A stretch of DNA of 64,000 bases from Thermoplasmatales archaeon E-plasma. GTDB lineage: Archaea; Thermoplasmatota; Thermoplasmata; Thermoplasmatales; Thermoplasmataceae. Numbering within the stretch: the stretch's first letter is position 1; every line of letters begins with the position of its first letter. Of the stretch, positions 1-7,972 are shown piece after piece. The stretch is from NCBI GenBank assembly GCA_000496135.1, contig KI542674.1:310001-374000 (forward strand), in the 5' to 3' direction. A program made the translations under genes and the position numbers. Below the pieces are notes generated by a model that was not told where the DNA came from, made no database searches, and saw nothing but the letters and a program-made list of their open reading frames with translations.

Positions 1-61
1 ATTTTTGCGAATATTCCAGTTGTTAATAAATTATTTATTCAACTGAGTCGAATAATATCAT

Positions 62-214
62 ATGAATTCTTTTGAGAAATGTGTTATTGCAGAAAGTAAA
101 CCTGATACGAATATTAAGGGAATTATAACAAACAAAATTATACTCTTTTTACCTGAAATGGCAGATAATCTTTGTATTCCATTTCCTGACCTTGCTTGTA
201 TTGATGCCTTTTAG
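62..214 (+). CDS. possible small protein, 50 aa, not recognised
   Basis: An ATG-to-TAG frame of 50 codons with three cysteines and no recognised family. I see no strong ribosome site. The rest of the first 252 bases is AT-rich and holds nothing else I can support. It may be chance or a remnant. Confidence 0.2.
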   Translation: MNSFEKCVIAESKPDTNIKGIITNKIILFLPEMADNLCIPFPDLACIDAF

Positions 215-252
215 CATAGTTAAAATTTTATTTTTTATGTGCTGTTTTTAAG

Positions 253-828
253 CTATCGGTTAATTTTATTACATTCAGAAATAAAATTTTCAAACATTTC
301 CTTTCCGAATTCTGTATTCTCAACCTCTGGATGGAACTGAACTCCATAGATGGGCCTTACCTTATGGTAAAAAGCCTGTACTCTGCAGTTTTTGGATGAG
401 GCACACAGTTCAAACTCAGGTGACAGTTCAGTTATCTCATCGTTGTGATTTTCCCATGCCATGGTTTTTTCAGGAACTTTTTTAAATATGCCCCCCTGAT
501 TAAAGAATGACAATTGCGTTTTACCAAATTCAGGAACTTTTGCTCTTCCAACCTTGCCTCCAAAATGAAGTGCTATGAATTGTGCCCCAATGCATATTCC
601 AAAGACGGGTAGATTCAAACTGTCAATATATTTTCCTATGATCCCGAGTTTGTCCATTTCATCCACAATGCTTGGAGCACCACCTGACAGCACTATTCCT
701 GATGCATCGCTTAGAACAGATACGTCCACGTCATTCTGGACGATTTCTGATTCCACTCCAAGTTTCCTCAAAACTTTCCATTCGCGGTGGGTCCATTGCC
801 CACCGTTGTCTATTACATATATCTTCAT
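253..828 (-). CDS. guaA: GMP synthase glutamine amidotransferase subunit
   Basis: This 191-residue class I glutamine amidotransferase releases ammonia from glutamine for amination of XMP to GMP; in archaea the ATP-pyrophosphatase half is a separate protein. The nucleophile is Cys79 in GICIGAQ and the His166/Glu168 pair lies in FHPEVE, so the catalytic triad is complete. The N-terminal IYVIDNGGQWTHR matches the family start. The ATG is preceded by a strong GGAGG six bases upstream. The partner subunit is not in this window. The length is normal for the archaeal two-subunit form. Confidence 0.93.
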   Translation of the reverse strand: MKIYVIDNGGQWTHREWKVLRKLGVESEIVQNDVDVSVLSDASGIVLSGGAPSIVDEMDKLGIIGKYIDSLNLPVFGICIGAQFIALHFGGKVGRAKVPEFGKTQLSFFNQGGIFKKVPEKTMAWENHNDEITELSPEFELCASSKNCRVQAFYHKVRPIYGVQFHPEVENTEFGKEMFENFISECNKINR

Positions 829-832
829 CTTA

Positions 833-855
833 TTCCTCCGGAGGAGATCTCCGCC
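833..855. promoter_or_regulatory. palindromic, two-way Shine-Dalgarno region
   Basis: The stretch holds CCTCCGGAGGAGATCTCCG. Read on the minus strand it gives GGAGG six bases before the guaA ATG. Read on the plus strand it gives GGAGGAGA before the ATG at 856. Both GGAGATCTCC and CCTCCGGAGG are self-complementary, so a transcript could also fold over its own ribosome site. Confidence 0.45.
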
Positions 856-1005
856 ATGAGTGCTTGTATGTATCTGGATTTAAACGATGTATGTTTCGAC
901 TGGATACTTCCATGCCTGCTGAATACATTGATTCTTAAATTACTTCCTGATCCTGAGCTGAGATATGTTCTTATAAAAGATCAAAGATTTATGGTTTTCT
1001 TGTGA
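856..1005 (+). CDS. possible small cysteine-containing protein, 49 aa
   Basis: An ATG frame of 49 codons with three cysteines and a hydrophobic middle (WILPCLLNTLILKLL). It is preceded by a good GGAGGAGA about eight bases upstream and lies divergent to guaA. The guaA promoter must lie inside or beyond it, so the frame could be chance in a 5' leader. I recognise no family. Confidence 0.3.
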   Translation: MSACMYLDLNDVCFDWILPCLLNTLILKLLPDPELRYVLIKDQRFMVFL

Positions 1006-1101
1006 CCATATATCACGAATGGCTTTCGACAAAGCTTTCTCCCATAAATATGAAGTGTGCTTAAGGGTTACAAGCCACATCCGTTTGGAGTGTTATTGTA
1101 C

Positions 1102-2034
1102 TTACTCTAATCCAGGTATATTCAGAACTTTACTTATTTCCTTATATCGGTTTCTTATAGTTACCTCTGTGACACCTGACACCCTTGCAATTTCCTTCTG
1201 CGTTCTGGGCTTTCCGACCAGTACAGACGCAATATAAATGGAGGCTGCAGCTATTCCGGTAGGTCCTTTTCCAGATGATATCCCCATATCATTGGATTTC
1301 CGGACAATTTCTTCGGCCTGCATGATTGCCTGCTTATCCAGCTCCAGTTTACTGCAAAATTGAGCTATATAGGAAAACGGAGTGGTAGGTTGCAGGTTAA
1401 GGGATAATTCCTTGGACAGATGACGATAAGCTTTTCCCACTTTTTTCTTATTTACCTCCGAAGCCTTTGATATTTCGTCCAGCGTTCTTGGTAGATTGAC
1501 CATTCTGCATGCAGCATAAATTGATGCACAAACAATGCTCTCTATGCTTCTTCCTCTTATGAGATTTTTTTCAACAGCCTTTCTATATGTGAGAGCTGCT
1601 GTCTCCTTAATGTCCTTGGGAATCCCCATCTTAGCGCCATAATCATTCATCATTTGCAAAGCAAGGGACAAATTCCTTTCTGCAGCATTACTTACCCGGA
1701 TTCGCTGATGCCATTTCCTGACCCTGTAGATTTGTGCTCTATTCTTATGTGGTATCCTTTTCCCATAATAGTCTTTGTTTGCCCATGAAATTTCAGTGGC
1801 AAGACCCTTGTCATGACTTAGAAAAGTCATTGGTGAACCGGTTCTGGATCTCTTATCATCCTGATCTGTGTCGAATGCTCTCCATTCCGGACCCTGATCT
1901 ATGAATGCATCTTCAACGACCATTCCACAATCGTTACAGATCAGTTCTCCCCTTTCATAATCCCTAATTAAATGTTCTGAATTGCATTCTGAACATCGTT
2001 TCCCAGATTCGTTCCCTTCAACCTTGTCCATCAA
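1102..2034 (-). CDS. tfb: transcription initiation factor IIB (paralogue 1)
   Basis: A 310-residue TFB, which bridges TBP-bound TATA/BRE DNA and RNA polymerase. The N-terminal zinc ribbon uses Cys14, Cys17, Cys33 and Cys36 (CSEC...CNDC). A B-finger/linker region ([16 protein letters not shown]) follows, then two cyclin-like repeats from about residue 110 to 305, each with a glycine-rich helix-turn segment (SGKGPTGIAAASIYIAS). The second Met may be the true start. It is divergent from a second tfb gene 0.7 kb away that is strongly similar along its length. Paralogous TFBs usually give promoter-selective initiation. Confidence 0.95.
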   Translation of the reverse strand: MMDKVEGNESGKRCSECNSEHLIRDYERGELICNDCGMVVEDAFIDQGPEWRAFDTDQDDKRSRTGSPMTFLSHDKGLATEISWANKDYYGKRIPHKNRAQIYRVRKWHQRIRVSNAAERNLSLALQMMNDYGAKMGIPKDIKETAALTYRKAVEKNLIRGRSIESIVCASIYAACRMVNLPRTLDEISKASEVNKKKVGKAYRHLSKELSLNLQPTTPFSYIAQFCSKLELDKQAIMQAEEIVRKSNDMGISSGKGPTGIAAASIYIASVLVGKPRTQKEIARVSGVTEVTIRNRYKEISKVLNIPGLE

Positions 2035-2484
2035 AACACCAGTAACGTTAGTCTTTTATACTACATCTTATGTTATATATAATATTTTGCTAATGTGCAA
2101 ATTATAACGCATTTAAAATTATAAATTAAAAGTATCAATGAAAGATCTAAATTTCCCGCTTTAAAAATAGTTTGTGCTTCACGATATCCTTGAAGCAAAT
2201 AATCAACGATTTTTTTAGCATATTTGTTTCAAGAAAACTTCAGTAAAAAGAGTTACAACACGAATCTCCAAATAGACTGTTTTCAACAAGTTGTTTTAAC
2301 ATATAAAATATCAATTCCAATTCAATCTCCAATATGCTTAAGTCTTAATATCGGATATCGATTTTATTCGCTTCTTTCTTGAAAAATTTAACAATTTTAC
2401 ACGCAAAAGTTAAATTGATTAAGCGAAATGTAATAATAATATTGCGAATATTTTAAATACTTATTAACTATTCAGTTAATATAC
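2035..2484. promoter_or_regulatory. divergent promoter region between two tfb loci
   Basis: About 450 bases without a gene, strongly AT-rich. On the minus side a TATATATAA element near 2070-2082 lies some 40 bases before tfb-1. On the plus side ATATTTTAAATACTTA near 2447-2462 lies about 25-35 bases before the gar1 ATG, which suggests a short or absent leader. I find no RNA gene or long repeat here. Confidence 0.5.
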
Positions 2485-2697
2485 ATGGCTGAAGAATGCA
2501 AGGTAGTTAACTACAAATCTAATGAAGTTTTGATATCTGGATCCAAGAATTTTTCTATTAATTCAAAAATTTACGATTCAAATGGGAAAAGGATAGGTAA
2601 GATTATCAGAGTTCTTGGAAATGTGGATAATCCTTACGCTCTTGCAATCCTGGAGAAACCTTCCAATGAAGTTTCTCTTAAAGCAGTGTTCCTATAG
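2485..2697 (+). CDS. gar1: H/ACA RNP subunit Gar1
   Basis: A 70-residue protein with the Gar1 beta-barrel core: GKRIGKIIRVLGNVDNPYA corresponds to the family pattern G-I-x-x-V-x-G-x-V-x-x-PY. Gar1 binds the Cbf5 pseudouridine synthase in H/ACA ribonucleoproteins that modify rRNA. The gene stands 19 bases before a tfb gene, an arrangement common in euryarchaea, and probably shares its transcript. The protein is minimal, without the glycine-arginine tails of eukaryotes. Confidence 0.85.
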   Translation: MAEECKVVNYKSNEVLISGSKNFSINSKIYDSNGKRIGKIIRVLGNVDNPYALAILEKPSNEVSLKAVFL

Positions 2698-2716
2698 TAT
2701 TTAGGGGTGGACCAGT

Positions 2717-3658
2717 ATGGAAGAAGAAAAAAGTAAGAAAAAGAGTTTTGAACAGATAGAAAAGTGTCCGGAATGTGGATCGACTCAATTAGTCAGAGAT
2801 TACGAAAGAGGAGAATTAATATGCAATAACTGCGGAATAGTTATTGATGAAAGCTTCATTGACCAGGGACCAGAATGGCGTGCTTTCGATTCTGAACAGA
2901 ATGAATCCAGAGCAAGGGCTGGATCTCCTATGACATTTACAATACATGATAAAGGTTTATCCACAGATATCTCATGGAAAAACAAGGACTCATACGGAAA
3001 ATCAATTCCAACCAGAAACAGGGCTCAACTATACAGGTTGAGAAAGTGGCAGAAGAGAATTAAAGTTTCGAACGCAGCTGAAAGAAATCTTTCACAGGCA
3101 CTGCAGGAAATGGAAAGAATGGCCTCTAATCTAAGTATTCCAAATGATGTTAGGGAAACTGCAGCTGTGATTTACAGAAGAGCAGTTAAACAAAACATGA
3201 TCAGAGGAAGAAGCATTGAGGGAGTTGTTGCAGGTTCTCTATATGCAGCATGTCGTATTACCAATGTGCCCAGGACTCTTGATGAAATCTCTGCCATTAC
3301 GAGAGTTAAGAAAAAGGAAATTGGAAGAACCTATAGAATTATGAGCAGATATCTGCAGCTAAATATCATGCCTTCAAAACCGGAAGATTATCTGAACAGA
3401 TTCTGCAGCAGACTAAAACTTTCAATGGAAACAAGAAAAAAAGCAGCTGAGATTATTAAAATGGCTCAAGATGGAGATTTAACATCAGGCAAAGGCCCAA
3501 CAGGTGTTGCAGCTGCTGCAATATATATTGCCTCTATTATCACTCAGGAAAGGAGAACACAGAGATCCGTTGCTGAAGTCGCTGGCGTAACTGAAGTAAC
3601 AATCAGAAACAGATACAAAGAATTAACAGAGAAACTGAGTCTGGAGGTTCAGGAGTAA
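2717..3658 (+). CDS. tfb: transcription initiation factor IIB (paralogue 2)
   Basis: A 313-residue TFB with zinc ligands Cys17, Cys20, Cys36 and Cys39, a B-finger ([21 protein letters not shown]) and two cyclin repeats. The recognition helix of the second repeat ([11 protein letters not shown]) matches that of paralogue 1, so both should read similar BRE sequences. It follows gar1 with a GGGGTGG ribosome site in the 19-base gap. Its stop codon touches the stop of pcc1 on the other strand. Confidence 0.95.
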   Translation: MEEEKSKKKSFEQIEKCPECGSTQLVRDYERGELICNNCGIVIDESFIDQGPEWRAFDSEQNESRARAGSPMTFTIHDKGLSTDISWKNKDSYGKSIPTRNRAQLYRLRKWQKRIKVSNAAERNLSQALQEMERMASNLSIPNDVRETAAVIYRRAVKQNMIRGRSIEGVVAGSLYAACRITNVPRTLDEISAITRVKKKEIGRTYRIMSRYLQLNIMPSKPEDYLNRFCSRLKLSMETRKKAAEIIKMAQDGDLTSGKGPTGVAAAAIYIASIITQERRTQRSVAEVAGVTEVTIRNRYKELTEKLSLEVQE

Positions 3659-3676
3659 TTAATCTCCTAATTTTTC
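3651..3676. terminator. possible two-way terminator between tfb and pcc1
   Basis: AGGAG and CTCCT flank the eight bases that contain both stop codons, giving a short hairpin, followed by T-rich sequence on the plus side. The stem is only five pairs, so this is a weak call. Confidence 0.3.
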
Positions 3677-3901
3677 CATCTTTTTTATGACGTCGTAGGA
3701 TTTCAACAATTCATCAGCCAGCGAATAAACAGACGTAACTTTTATACTTTTGAAGCTATAAATAAGCAAATCTTCTTCCATGTCAATTTTTACCATATTT
3801 TTATCTTCCGGGCCGGTCGATAAACTTAAATTCCGAAGTATTGTTTTTTCGTCTGAAAATGAGACTCTCATTTCGATATTGGACATTTTCCCTATTAACA
3901 T
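3659..3901 (-). CDS. pcc1: KEOPS complex subunit Pcc1
   Basis: An 80-residue protein with the Pcc1 pattern: an early strand, a middle LSLSTGPEDKNMVKIDMEEDLL segment and the closing SIKVTSVYSLADELL helix that forms the dimer. Pcc1 supports KEOPS in making t6A37 in ANN-decoding tRNAs. The alternative start is Met6. It is convergent with tfb without any gap. The short length and divergence of the family leave some doubt. Confidence 0.7.
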   Translation of the reverse strand: MLIGKMSNIEMRVSFSDEKTILRNLSLSTGPEDKNMVKIDMEEDLLIYSFKSIKVTSVYSLADELLKSYDVIKKMEKLGD

Positions 3902-3944
3902 ATGATAAAACTATATAATTCTCTCTTACAATCAGGGTAACTGA

Positions 3945-4029
3945 GCGGAGGTTGCCGAGCCAGGTTAAAGGCGACAGACTCAAGATCTGTTTCCGTTGGG
4001 ATGCGCCGGTTCGAATCCGGCCCTCCGCA
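3945..4029 (+). tRNA. tRNA-Leu(CAA)
   Basis: The acceptor stem GCGGAGG/CCTCCGC closes with discriminator A at 4029. The anticodon stem ACAGA/TCTGT holds loop CTCAAGA, giving anticodon CAA. The long variable arm and the T arm GGTTCGAATCC fit a type II leucine tRNA. A TATATAATT element lies some 25 bases upstream. Confidence 0.95.
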
Positions 4030-4053
4030 TACCTATTTTGAAATGCATAATTC

Positions 4054-4453
4054 TCATTCCCAGATTACTTCGAGACCGTGTACCTTTCCAGAGACAGGAT
4101 CGTTTGAAATGAGAGCTAAACCTCTCGCGATTGTCTCTACTGCTATCAACCTGTCATGAAGTTCTGGAATATTGAGTGATAGAAAAATATCCCATTAAGC
4201 CTCTGGAAAATTTGATTGCGATATAAAAAATGCGGATCTTATTTGATCCAAAGCTTTCTTAACAGCATTCTTCGGATTGGATAATCTTAGCCTCCCTTTC
4301 ATTCCAATATAAACCAATTCTCCGATTACAATCTCCGGTTGGATAATAGAAGCCTTCCCTCTTTAAGTTAGAGAAAATACATCTGATGGCTGACCAGGCA
4401 AATTATCCTCCGAATATCTGGCTAACCCAACTGTGTCGGTTATGAAGCTTTTT
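4054..4453 (-). pseudogene. vapC: decayed VapC-type PIN-domain toxin
   Basis: Directly after the vapB-like stop, the minus strand reads as a PIN-domain protein: SFITDTVGLARYSEDNLP, then in another frame QPEIVIGELVYIGMKGRL, and at the end LHDRLIAVETIARGLALIS followed by a NDP-like segment. The conserved first Asp and the late HDR...A...LIS.DP motif are visible. The frame is broken by an early TAA, a frameshift and another TAA, and has no standard start codon, so no active toxin can be made. VapC proteins are ribonucleases. Confidence 0.75.
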
Positions 4454-4454
4454 A

Positions 4455-4679
4455 CTACTTCCACTCTTTTCTTAAGTTTTTAATGTTTTTCTCGAATCCT
4501 TCTGTACCCACTTTGCCTTTTAATATACCTCTCAAAGTCCCATTGCCATGTTTGATAATAATGCCTTCCCCGGAATCTGATACGATTACACTTTTTCCAT
4601 AGCTCATGTGGTATTTATCTCTCAAGACTTTAGGAAGCGTAATCTGGTGCTTTGAATTAATCGTAACTTTTTTAACCAT
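4455..4679 (-). CDS. vapB: AbrB/SpoVT-type antitoxin (VapB-like)
   Basis: A 74-residue protein beginning VKKVTINSKHQITLPKVLR, the classic swapped-hairpin AbrB DNA-binding fold. The C-terminal half (TLRGILKGKVG...NIKNLRKEWK) is typical of VapB tails that block a VapC partner. The toxin gene immediately downstream is degenerate, so this antitoxin is now orphaned and may persist as an autorepressor or by lack of time for loss. Confidence 0.8.
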   Translation of the reverse strand: MVKKVTINSKHQITLPKVLRDKYHMSYGKSVIVSDSGEGIIIKHGNGTLRGILKGKVGTEGFEKNIKNLRKEWK

Positions 4680-4813
4680 ATGAAATACATGTGCTTTTTC
4701 CCATATTTGCTTTATTTAAGGTAAAGAATTATTAGTGTAAATGTTGCAATTCCACATATATATTGTCCAGTAGCTGACGCGTTCACTCAAAAAAAAGGCA
4801 ATTCTATTATAAC

Positions 4814-5623
4814 ATTTCAGGATACGATTTTACGTTAACAGACATTCAAATTATTCTGTCCATAATTTCGGGAATTCTTGTTGGATTTTCCCTTGGGTTA
4901 ATAGGTGGAGGAGGTTCAATCCTTGCTATTCCTCTACTTATATATTTTGTGGGATTTGATCACCCTCATATTGCCATAGGAACAACTGCTCTGGCTGTCG
5001 GTGTAAATGCCTACCTTAACCTCATACCGCACACTTTGAAAAAACATGTGGATTATAAGATTGGAATTGAATTCACTTTACCTGGAATTGCCGGAGTTCT
5101 TATTGGATCAGAACTCGGCCTTATGACACCAGGAGATGATCTGTTATTCTTTTTCAGTTTCCTCATGATCGGTATAGCTGTCTATATGCTGAAGAGAAAA
5201 TGTGTTGATATGTCCCAGATCGAAAGGAAGGTTGAAAGGACCTCAAAGTCATTTGCAATCCTGATTTTAACTGGTTTTATAGTTGGATTTGCCTCAGGTT
5301 ATTTTGGTATTGGAGGAGGATTTCTCATAGTACCCGGCCTCCTGTTTGGAGGGGGGCTCAATATTCTTCAGGCCGTGGGCACATCTCTTCTATCTGTGGG
5401 CACCTTCGGGGTAATAACCGCTGGAAGATATGCCATAAGTGGTGATCTCAACATTATAATCGCAGCTCTGTTTGTCGTGGGAGGAGTATTCGGTGGCTGG
5501 ATTGGTTCAAGGCTGGCAGGCATGGTTCCAAAGAGAAGGTTAACCCAGATATTTGCCATAATTGTAATTCTGGTAGCATTTTATATTATGTATCAGAACT
5601 ACACTGTTATATTCCATCTGTGA
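4814..5623 (+). CDS. TauE/SafE-family membrane permease, start codon unclear
   Basis: A sulfite/anion exporter-type permease with about eight membrane segments in two repeats. The repeat signatures are GLIGGGGSILAIPLL near the start and YFGIGGGFLIVPGLL in the middle; TSLLSVG and GGWIGSRLAGMVP also fit. The frame is open from 4778, but the first codon that is ATG, GTG or TTG is GTG at 4949, which lies after the first membrane helix and first signature. Either a rare start such as ATT near 4814 is used, or the 5' end is mutated. The substrate is unknown. Confidence 0.7.
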   Translation: MSGYDFTLTDIQIILSIISGILVGFSLGLIGGGGSILAIPLLIYFVGFDHPHIAIGTTALAVGVNAYLNLIPHTLKKHVDYKIGIEFTLPGIAGVLIGSELGLMTPGDDLLFFFSFLMIGIAVYMLKRKCVDMSQIERKVERTSKSFAILILTGFIVGFASGYFGIGGGFLIVPGLLFGGGLNILQAVGTSLLSVGTFGVITAGRYAISGDLNIIIAALFVVGGVFGGWIGSRLAGMVPKRRLTQIFAIIVILVAFYIMYQNYTVIFHL

Positions 5624-5812
5624 ACATTTCAATATTTCAGGGATATGAATTCATACATATTATCACTGGCAGCGCATCTGTTATGACCAGAATAGGATCT
5701 GCTTCACTGACTTCGTCTTTTTACCAGCCTGAGTTGTTTTATGCCTGTGCCAAAGGATGAGACAAGGTGAACAATAATTGAATCTGTTGATTCTTTTTGC
5801 GTTAACCTTATT

Positions 5813-7930
5813 TTAGGTTCTTTCTCTGATTACAGCCGATGCTCCCTTATTGAGAAGGTAATTTCTGCCATCTATTGATATGGGAAGACCATCAATTGTT
5901 GAGAGATTTGTATCTGCATACAACTCCCATTTTGTGCCATCATCAGGCAGTATAAAATTAACCGGACTGTTTCCTGAATTGAAGAGCAGCAAAAGATCCC
6001 CTCCGGTAAGAAATTCACCTGAATATGCTATTTCACTTGTATAATGACCTGATATCCAGATCATTAGAGATTTATTGTCAGGCCGGTTCCATTTTTCCGG
6101 AGTCATTTTATTTCCTGAGCTGTCCATCCATAAAATTTCCTTGAGATCAGCGTCAGGCAGAGTTTCCATGAAAAAATTTCTCCTTCTCAGAACAGGGTTG
6201 GATCTTCTGAGCATAATCATATGCCTGGTGAATTTTAACAGTTCATTTTTCTCCTGATTTAAAGCCCAGTTGAACCAGTTTATTTTATTGTCCTGGCAGA
6301 ATGAATTATTATTTCCATTCTGAGTCCTGGCTATTTCATCCCCTCCTAAAATCATGGGGACACCCTGTGATACCATTAATGTCAGGATGAAATTTTTCAT
6401 CATTCTGAACCTCTGCCCCCGAATTTGTTCATCGTCCGTATTACCTTCAATTCCAAAGTTCATGCTGAAGTTCTCGTCACTTCCACCCTCAAACCCCTTT
6501 GGATTTGCCTCATTGTGTTTATGTTTATACGACACAAGATCACAAAGAGTGAAGCCATCGTGGCAGGTAATGAAATTGACACTTGCTTTTGGCAGCTTTC
6601 CCTTATCCTTATACAGGTCGGGCGAACCTGAAAGCCTTGTTGCGAAATTGCCAAGCATTCCGTCTTCTCCTCTCCAGAACCTTCTCATCTGATCCCGATA
6701 TTTCCCGTTCCATTCTGCCCACTTTGGAGGAAAATTGCCAACCTGATAACCGCCGGGGCCAACGTCCCATGGTTCGGCGATTAATTTAAGGTTGGAGATT
6801 ATGGGGTCCTGATGAATAGTTGCCAGAAAGGGTGACAGCATATTCACATTATACAGTTCCCGGGCAAGAGTTGAGGCCAGGTCAAACCTGAAACCATCAA
6901 TCTGCATCTCTGTTGCCCAATATCTCAGACTGTCCATTATGAGCTGCAAAACTGCCGGTTGCCTTGCATCAAGGCTATTTCCTGTTCCAGTAAAATCCTC
7001 ATAAAATCTCTTATTTCCGGGTTGCAGTTTATAATACGTAATATTGTCAATACCCTTGAAACTAAGCGTTGGTCCAAGATTATTACCCTCTGCAGTATGA
7101 TTGTACACTACATCCAGAATGATTTCTATACCATTTTCATGGAGCTTTCTAACCATATCCTTAAATTCAACAACCTGCGAACCCGGTGCACCACTGGCAT
7201 ATCTGATATCGGGTGCAAAATATCCTATTGTGTTATATCCCCAGTAGTTAGATAAACCTGCATTTACAAGAAACATATCGTCAACATGATGGTGAATTGG
7301 CATAAGCTCCAGCGATGTTATGCCGAGATCCCTGAAATATTGAATCATGCTCTCTGAAGCAAGTGCGGAATATGTTCCTCTTATCTTCTCCTGTATATCA
7401 TCACGTTGTATGGAAATACCCTTAACATGCGTTTCATATATTACAGTCCCTGCCCATGGATGTTTTGGTTTCTTCACTCCCTTCCAGTCATATTGCGGAT
7501 CGATAACAATGGATTTTGGAACAAATGGACTGCTGTCTTCATTGTTCATTGCCAGATCCTGTTCAGGTGAATCCTGATCATAGGAAAATATGCTCTTGTC
7601 CCAGTTTATCTTCCCTGAGAGTGCCCTGGCATACGGATCTATGAGCAATTTATTCCTGTTGAACCTTAAACCATTTGAAGGATCGTATTTTCCTCCAACT
7701 CTCAGTCCATATAACTGCCCCTTCTTTATCCCGGGAACAAATGTGTGCCATACATACCCGTCATGTTCCTTTAATTCAACCGTCTCTCCGGGATATTTAT
7801 CATTTGCTCCATAGAACTCTATTTCCATTGTCTCTGCATATTCAGAATATATGGCAAAGTTTACACCGTCTTCCCTTAATGTTGCGCCGAGAGGATACGG
7901 TTCTCCCCGGATTAGTTGTTTGTCAGACAT
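5813..7930 (-). CDS. treX: glycogen-debranching enzyme, isoamylase type (TreX/GlgX)
   Basis: A 705-residue GH13 enzyme that hydrolyses alpha-1,6 branches of glycogen-like glucan. An N-terminal CBM48-like domain (about 10-100) precedes the barrel. Catalytic regions are DVVYNHT (272-278), DGFRFD with nucleophile Asp350, IAEPWD with acid/base Glu386, and CHDGF with Asp458. Full length and intact. It is last in the glucan gene run, 42 bases after the maltokinase gene, and would release linear malto-oligosaccharides for recycling. Confidence 0.92.
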   Translation of the reverse strand: MSDKQLIRGEPYPLGATLREDGVNFAIYSEYAETMEIEFYGANDKYPGETVELKEHDGYVWHTFVPGIKKGQLYGLRVGGKYDPSNGLRFNRNKLLIDPYARALSGKINWDKSIFSYDQDSPEQDLAMNNEDSSPFVPKSIVIDPQYDWKGVKKPKHPWAGTVIYETHVKGISIQRDDIQEKIRGTYSALASESMIQYFRDLGITSLELMPIHHHVDDMFLVNAGLSNYWGYNTIGYFAPDIRYASGAPGSQVVEFKDMVRKLHENGIEIILDVVYNHTAEGNNLGPTLSFKGIDNITYYKLQPGNKRFYEDFTGTGNSLDARQPAVLQLIMDSLRYWATEMQIDGFRFDLASTLARELYNVNMLSPFLATIHQDPIISNLKLIAEPWDVGPGGYQVGNFPPKWAEWNGKYRDQMRRFWRGEDGMLGNFATRLSGSPDLYKDKGKLPKASVNFITCHDGFTLCDLVSYKHKHNEANPKGFEGGSDENFSMNFGIEGNTDDEQIRGQRFRMMKNFILTLMVSQGVPMILGGDEIARTQNGNNNSFCQDNKINWFNWALNQEKNELLKFTRHMIMLRRSNPVLRRRNFFMETLPDADLKEILWMDSSGNKMTPEKWNRPDNKSLMIWISGHYTSEIAYSGEFLTGGDLLLLFNSGNSPVNFILPDDGTKWELYADTNLSTIDGLPISIDGRNYLLNKGASAVIRERT

Positions 7931-7972
7931 TTATCTTACCCCATTGTGACCTGAATATTTCAAATGATCTCT

